Source: Tieghemiomyces parasiticus (lineage: Eukaryota > Kickxellomycota > Dimargaritomycetes > Dimargaritales > Dimargaritaceae). From it: DNA of 34,755 nucleotides. Each line of letters begins with the position of its first letter. Within the stretch, counting starts at the first letter, position 1. Under the pieces are notes generated by a model that saw only the letters and a list, made by a program, of their open reading frames with translations, searched no databases and had not been told where the DNA came from. Of this stretch, positions 29,238-34,755 are shown piece by piece. The translations under genes and the position numbers were made by a program. The stretch covers positions 1-34,755 of the forward strand of contig JANBPT010000458.1 of the NCBI GenBank assembly GCA_027575765.1. The letters are read 5' to 3'.

Positions 29238-29747
29238 CACCCGGTGGTAACTCGGTCTTGCAACGCCGCCCCTTGTCACTGAATTCTGTTTCGCTGTACT
29301 GAAAGTGATTACGTCAGAATACACAATACACTTTGAGTTTATCAAGCATATGTGGCTTTATCAGTAGGGGATAGTGAACGCCGGCTAGTAAATATTGGCC
29401 AGAGCTCGAAGGGCAGCTCTAAGCTGCTATATGGGCGAGCTCGGGAGACCGACGGGCCAATACTAACTGCCACACCCACTAGGAGCAAGTACAAGGTGAT
29501 CAATCTAATCCCTCTGGGCCTGGGGGGTTTCTACTTGTGAAGAAAGGAGCATTGGCACGGTATTCTTATGATAAAGTATGGATCACGTGCTCTCAGTATT
29601 GTTTATTGTGGTCAACGAACCATCCTTGGTCTACCGTTTTGTTGACTGGGACGACATCGTATCGAGCAGCATCACACACCGCCCAATTGGCTATTGCACA
29701 TTCTTCTGCTCCCCTCGTCGCCTCTAGCCTCATTCCACCTACCCAAT
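29238..29747. other. verprolin-DUO1 intergenic region with nested inverted repeat
   Basis: The stretch contains no gene. It carries a three-tier nested inverted repeat at 29393-29462, followed by about 200 bp that act as the DUO1 leader or promoter. Confidence 0.5.
29393..29462. repeat. nested inverted repeat, 70 nt
   Basis: Three perfect palindromic pairs sit inside each other: TATTGGCC 29393-29400 with GGCCAATA 29455-29462, GAGCTCG 29402-29408 with CGAGCTC 29436-29442, and GCAGCT 29413-29418 with AGCTGC 29422-29427. Folded, these make one long interrupted hairpin of 21 base pairs. Confidence 0.75.
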
Positions 29748-30738
29748 ATGTCCTCGTCATTTTCACCCTCGATGGTTGAACCGGACCTGCCCAGCCAGTT
29801 CCTTAACTCGGAAGATGAGGCGGCGTTTAGCGACGGCAGTGCTAGTGGGAGCTCAATAGATTATCCGGCAAAGCACGATGAATCCCTTAGCTACGATGCA
29901 GAGGCCAGCGATGAGCATGTGCCGGACGAGGCCCTTCAGGCAGAGCTGGCCTCCCTACAGCAGGTCAACAAGACTTTGGAAGTCCTCCGCGACGGGCTGG
30001 CCACGGTCGTGCGTAACGTTCAACTCTTCCACGGCACTATCACCCAAACGAAGGAATTGGTCGGTATGTGGGGCGACCTATTCTCAGAGACCCACCGGAT
30101 TCAGTCGCTGTACCTGGACCCTACCTGGCAAGGCGCGACGAAGGTATGTTAAGCCGGTAAACTATCGTTTGTAGCTGGTGTTGGCGATATCAACCGACCC
30201 CCATCTCAATATCTGGCCTGGTATAACGCAAGGGGCGGGGAGTTTCTCCGCGGTACGTTTCATACCGATGGCTAATAGACAACTCTAACTATGTGGTATA
30301 CACCTTGCGTATGGCTCATTTGGCACACACCAGGATCGTGAAACACTCGAGCGGCGCCGGCAGGAAGAGGAACAGCGTAGGATAGACGAGGAGGCCGAGG
30401 CCCAACGGCTAGCGGCCGAACAGGCCCGAGCGGAAGTGGAGCAGCAGGCTCGGCTACAGGCCCCCCAACCTGCTACCAAACCCGTCCGGGGTCGAGCCAC
30501 ACGAGGTAAGCAACTGAGCGGGAATAGCTGCATGATTGTAAACGAGATGGCCATCGGCTTGAGTGGCCCTGCGTAACCATTTTCCTTATTGACCCATACC
30601 ATGCATATCATCACATTTTGATCACAACCTTCCATTTGATCGACCCTTACAGGCAGTTCGGCTCGGGTGCCCAGTATTCCATCCCTTCGGCGCCCCGCAC
30701 CAATCGTCCGGGGGGTCAAGCCGCGTCTACCGCGGTAG
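29748..30738 (+). CDS. DUO1: DASH complex subunit Duo1, three exons
   Basis: The exons are 29748-30143, 30334-30505 and 30653-30738 (phases 0 and 1), giving 217 residues. After an acidic, Ser-rich start, residues about 62-132 form the Duo1 helical core: ELASLQQVNKTLEVLRDG, then QLFHGTITQTKELVGMWGDL and ETHRIQSLYLDPTWQG. Exon 2 encodes a highly charged coiled coil (ERRRQEEEQRRIDEEAEAQR). The tail is basic (RGRATRG, RGVKPRLPR). Duo1 is part of the DASH/Dam1 ring that couples kinetochores to microtubule ends, a complex restricted to fungi. ATG 29748 is chosen as the first in frame. Met9 at 29772 is an alternative. In exon 3 an overlapping frame is longer but does not fit the phase of exon 2. Confidence 0.88.
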
Positions 30739-30927
30739 TTCAGGGCTCTCCCTTCGTCTCGAGTGCCGCTGTCGGCACACGGACCTTCATCCCCTGGGCT
30801 ATCACCACTGTAATGTATTTATTGATTAAACCAGGCACGTATGCATCATTGCTCATGATAATGAATATAACGTTTTTGTACAAAGTGAGCGGGGGGGATT
30901 CGGGAATGTGAAGCCCGCCAAACCTGT
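30739..30927. other. convergent spacer of DUO1 and GatC
   Basis: This short tail-to-tail region of 189 bp is AT-rich on the right. No gene is seen. Confidence 0.5.
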
Positions 30928-31482
30928 TTAGGTTTCTATTTGATCTGACCCGGCCGGCTGTTGGATGACATAGTAGTCATCAATGACCTGTTCGCTGTAG
31001 TCCAGGAGCGGACTACGGGCCCGCGGGGTGATGAAACTGGGGTTGGCCACTAAATGGGAGACGTTGGTAATATCGAGCACGTCAATGACCCGCTCAGGGG
31101 TTAGCGTGACTAGTGGCTCCACGTCGCTGAGGTCCAGTTCCTTGACGTGTGACACAAAGTGATTGAGCTCGTTGATACTAATGCGCAGGGCCTCCACGGC
31201 GGCTGCGTCGGTTGGCAACTCAAGATTGGCCAGGCGGTGCAGGTGTTGTACCGTGGCCTGGTCGATGGGCTCGGTTGGGGACTGCGTGACGTGGTTGGGT
31301 AGAAGGGTGGCGACGGACCAGGTGGGATGGGTGAGGTAGTTACGCAGGCTGGCCCGGACGACTACAGTAGGAAAAGCGGACCGCCACAAGGTGCTAAGAC
31401 TGGCCATTCGGTTTAACGCAATCATTAGGGTAGCGGGTGTCGTGCTGGTAGATCGAGGCAAAAGTCTAAGGAAGGAGCACAT
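30928..31482 (-). CDS. gatC: mitochondrial aspartyl/glutamyl-tRNA amidotransferase subunit C
   Basis: GatC is the small subunit that stabilises GatA-GatB in the enzyme converting Glu-tRNA(Gln) to Gln-tRNA(Gln) in mitochondria. The core matches the GatC family: QHLHRLANLELPTD, INELNHFVSHVKELDLSDVEPLV and the C-terminal Pro-rich segment. The first 50 residues are basic and Ser/Thr-rich with few acids, a mitochondrial presequence. I chose ATG 31482 as the longest (184 residues). ATG 31425 or 31407 would still leave a good presequence, and I cannot decide between them. The frame before 31482 has no ATG. There is no intron. GatA, GatB and any fungal GatF are not in this window. The gene is divergent from NSF. 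Confidence 0.88.
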   Translation of the reverse strand: MCSFLRLLPRSTSTTPATLMIALNRMASLSTLWRSAFPTVVVRASLRNYLTHPTWSVATLLPNHVTQSPTEPIDQATVQHLHRLANLELPTDAAAVEALRISINELNHFVSHVKELDLSDVEPLVTLTPERVIDVLDITNVSHLVANPSFITPRARSPLLDYSEQVIDDYYVIQQPAGSDQIET

Positions 31483-32094
31483 GAGTAGAGACAAGGGTAG
31501 TCTAGGTGTGAGGTTCGCGAGTCCAAGCCTCCTAAATCAGCCTCGCCTTGGGCCACCCTACCTCCAACCCGGACATGCAATTAGTACACCAGTCATCCTA
31601 GCCATAATGCAGCTTGCAACGTCCCCCCCTCTACACTCAAGCCAACTTCGTCCAGTTACTCCAATCCCTGACCGATATCCACGTGACGGTTCGACCGCCC
31701 GAGACCATCGATGGTTCAGCTGGTACTTCGAATTCTGCAAAGGCTCAGGGCCGCCTAATAGCACAAACCAACCTCCCCTCCCTGCCTTGTGCTCGACAGT
31801 CAAGCCTTGGGGCATATCCAATACCCCGCTTCAATATGGACATCCCCACGGCCTTCTGTGCTCTGCACGCATGACCTTGGCCGCGACTTGACTGCATTCC
31901 TAGACACCTCGTCATACCCTGACATCACTTAGTTCGGCCCTACCCACACCCACATCTTCTCGCCATCGGAAGTGGGCCTTATATTGTTTCTACCAACTCT
32001 CCCACGTTACCCCTTACTCTCCCTCTCTCTCTGCCCCGTCGCCCGCACTACGTGACCCCCTCACCCCGCCCGCACCAACTCCCATCCGCCCATC
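31483..32094. promoter_or_regulatory. divergent GatC-NSF promoter region
   Basis: The 612-bp region includes a coding-like stretch at 31614-31770 on the plus strand whose codons end mostly in C or G (peptide NFVQLLQSLTDIHVTVRPP). It has no ATG in that frame and I cannot connect it to a gene. The last 100 bp before the NSF ATG are strongly CT-rich, typical of a housekeeping leader. No TATA box is convincing. Confidence 0.45.

Positions 32095-34755
<2,661 letters not shown>

Noticed and set aside
29386..29462. tRNA-like fold with anticodon CTA
   Set aside because: An anticodon-like arm with T33 and A37 can be drawn, but there is no A box, no GGTTC B box and no proper acceptor or T arm.

Overview
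This window is nuclear DNA of a fungus. A DUO1/DASH subunit, a Zn(II)2Cys6 regulator, a SepH/Cdc7-type septation kinase, a verprolin and GT-AG introns of about 140-330 nt together exclude bacteria and point to fungi. The GC-rich third codon positions, long introns and gene mix would fit an early-diverging lineage such as Zoopagomycota (Dimargaritales-like), but that placement is inference. Genes stand singly on both strands with no operons, and the NSF gene runs off the right edge.

Region 1-5.3 kb is gene-poor. It holds a weakly supported small secreted-protein candidate on the minus strand (1258-952). It also holds a full-length but nonsense-broken mariner transposon (1838-3130, TA target duplication, DD34D transposase) and an opposite-facing truncated relative (about 3455-4051) with clearly different terminal repeats.

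Region 5.3-11.2 kb holds a two-exon Zn2Cys6 transcription factor (5656-8188) and a tRNA-Glu(CTC) on the minus strand (8387-8457). A gene-free 2.8 kb follows, containing a CCAAT/TATA promoter-like unit embedded in a cluster of short inverted repeats.

Region 11.2-23 kb is dense. It holds a five-exon PX-AGC protein kinase (11235-14491) and a dUTPase (15409-16113) whose upstream DNA carries a cluster of MCB-like CGCGT sites beside a TATA box. Alanyl-tRNA synthetase follows in two exons on the minus strand (19483-16445), then mitochondrial ribosomal protein uS9m (21271-20300, minus), divergent from an F-box-like/ankyrin protein (21796-22692).

Region 23-34.8 kb holds a SepH/Cdc7-like kinase with a long alpha-helical repeat tail (23509-27429), a verprolin/WIP-like actin regulator (28200-29237) and DUO1 in three exons (29748-30738). 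Mitochondrial GatC lies on the minus strand (31482-30928), and a four-exon partial Sec18/NSF closes the window (32095-34755).

Functionally the genes fall into cell division and cytoskeleton (SepH kinase, DUO1, verprolin), nucleotide and translation supply (dUTPase, AlaRS, uS9m, GatC, tRNA-Glu), membrane trafficking (NSF), and signalling or transcription (PX kinase, Zn2Cys6 factor). GatC and tRNA-Glu are not a functional pair here, because GatC acts in mitochondria and this tRNA is nuclear-encoded. I saw no CRISPR array and no obvious gene cluster for a dedicated pathway.
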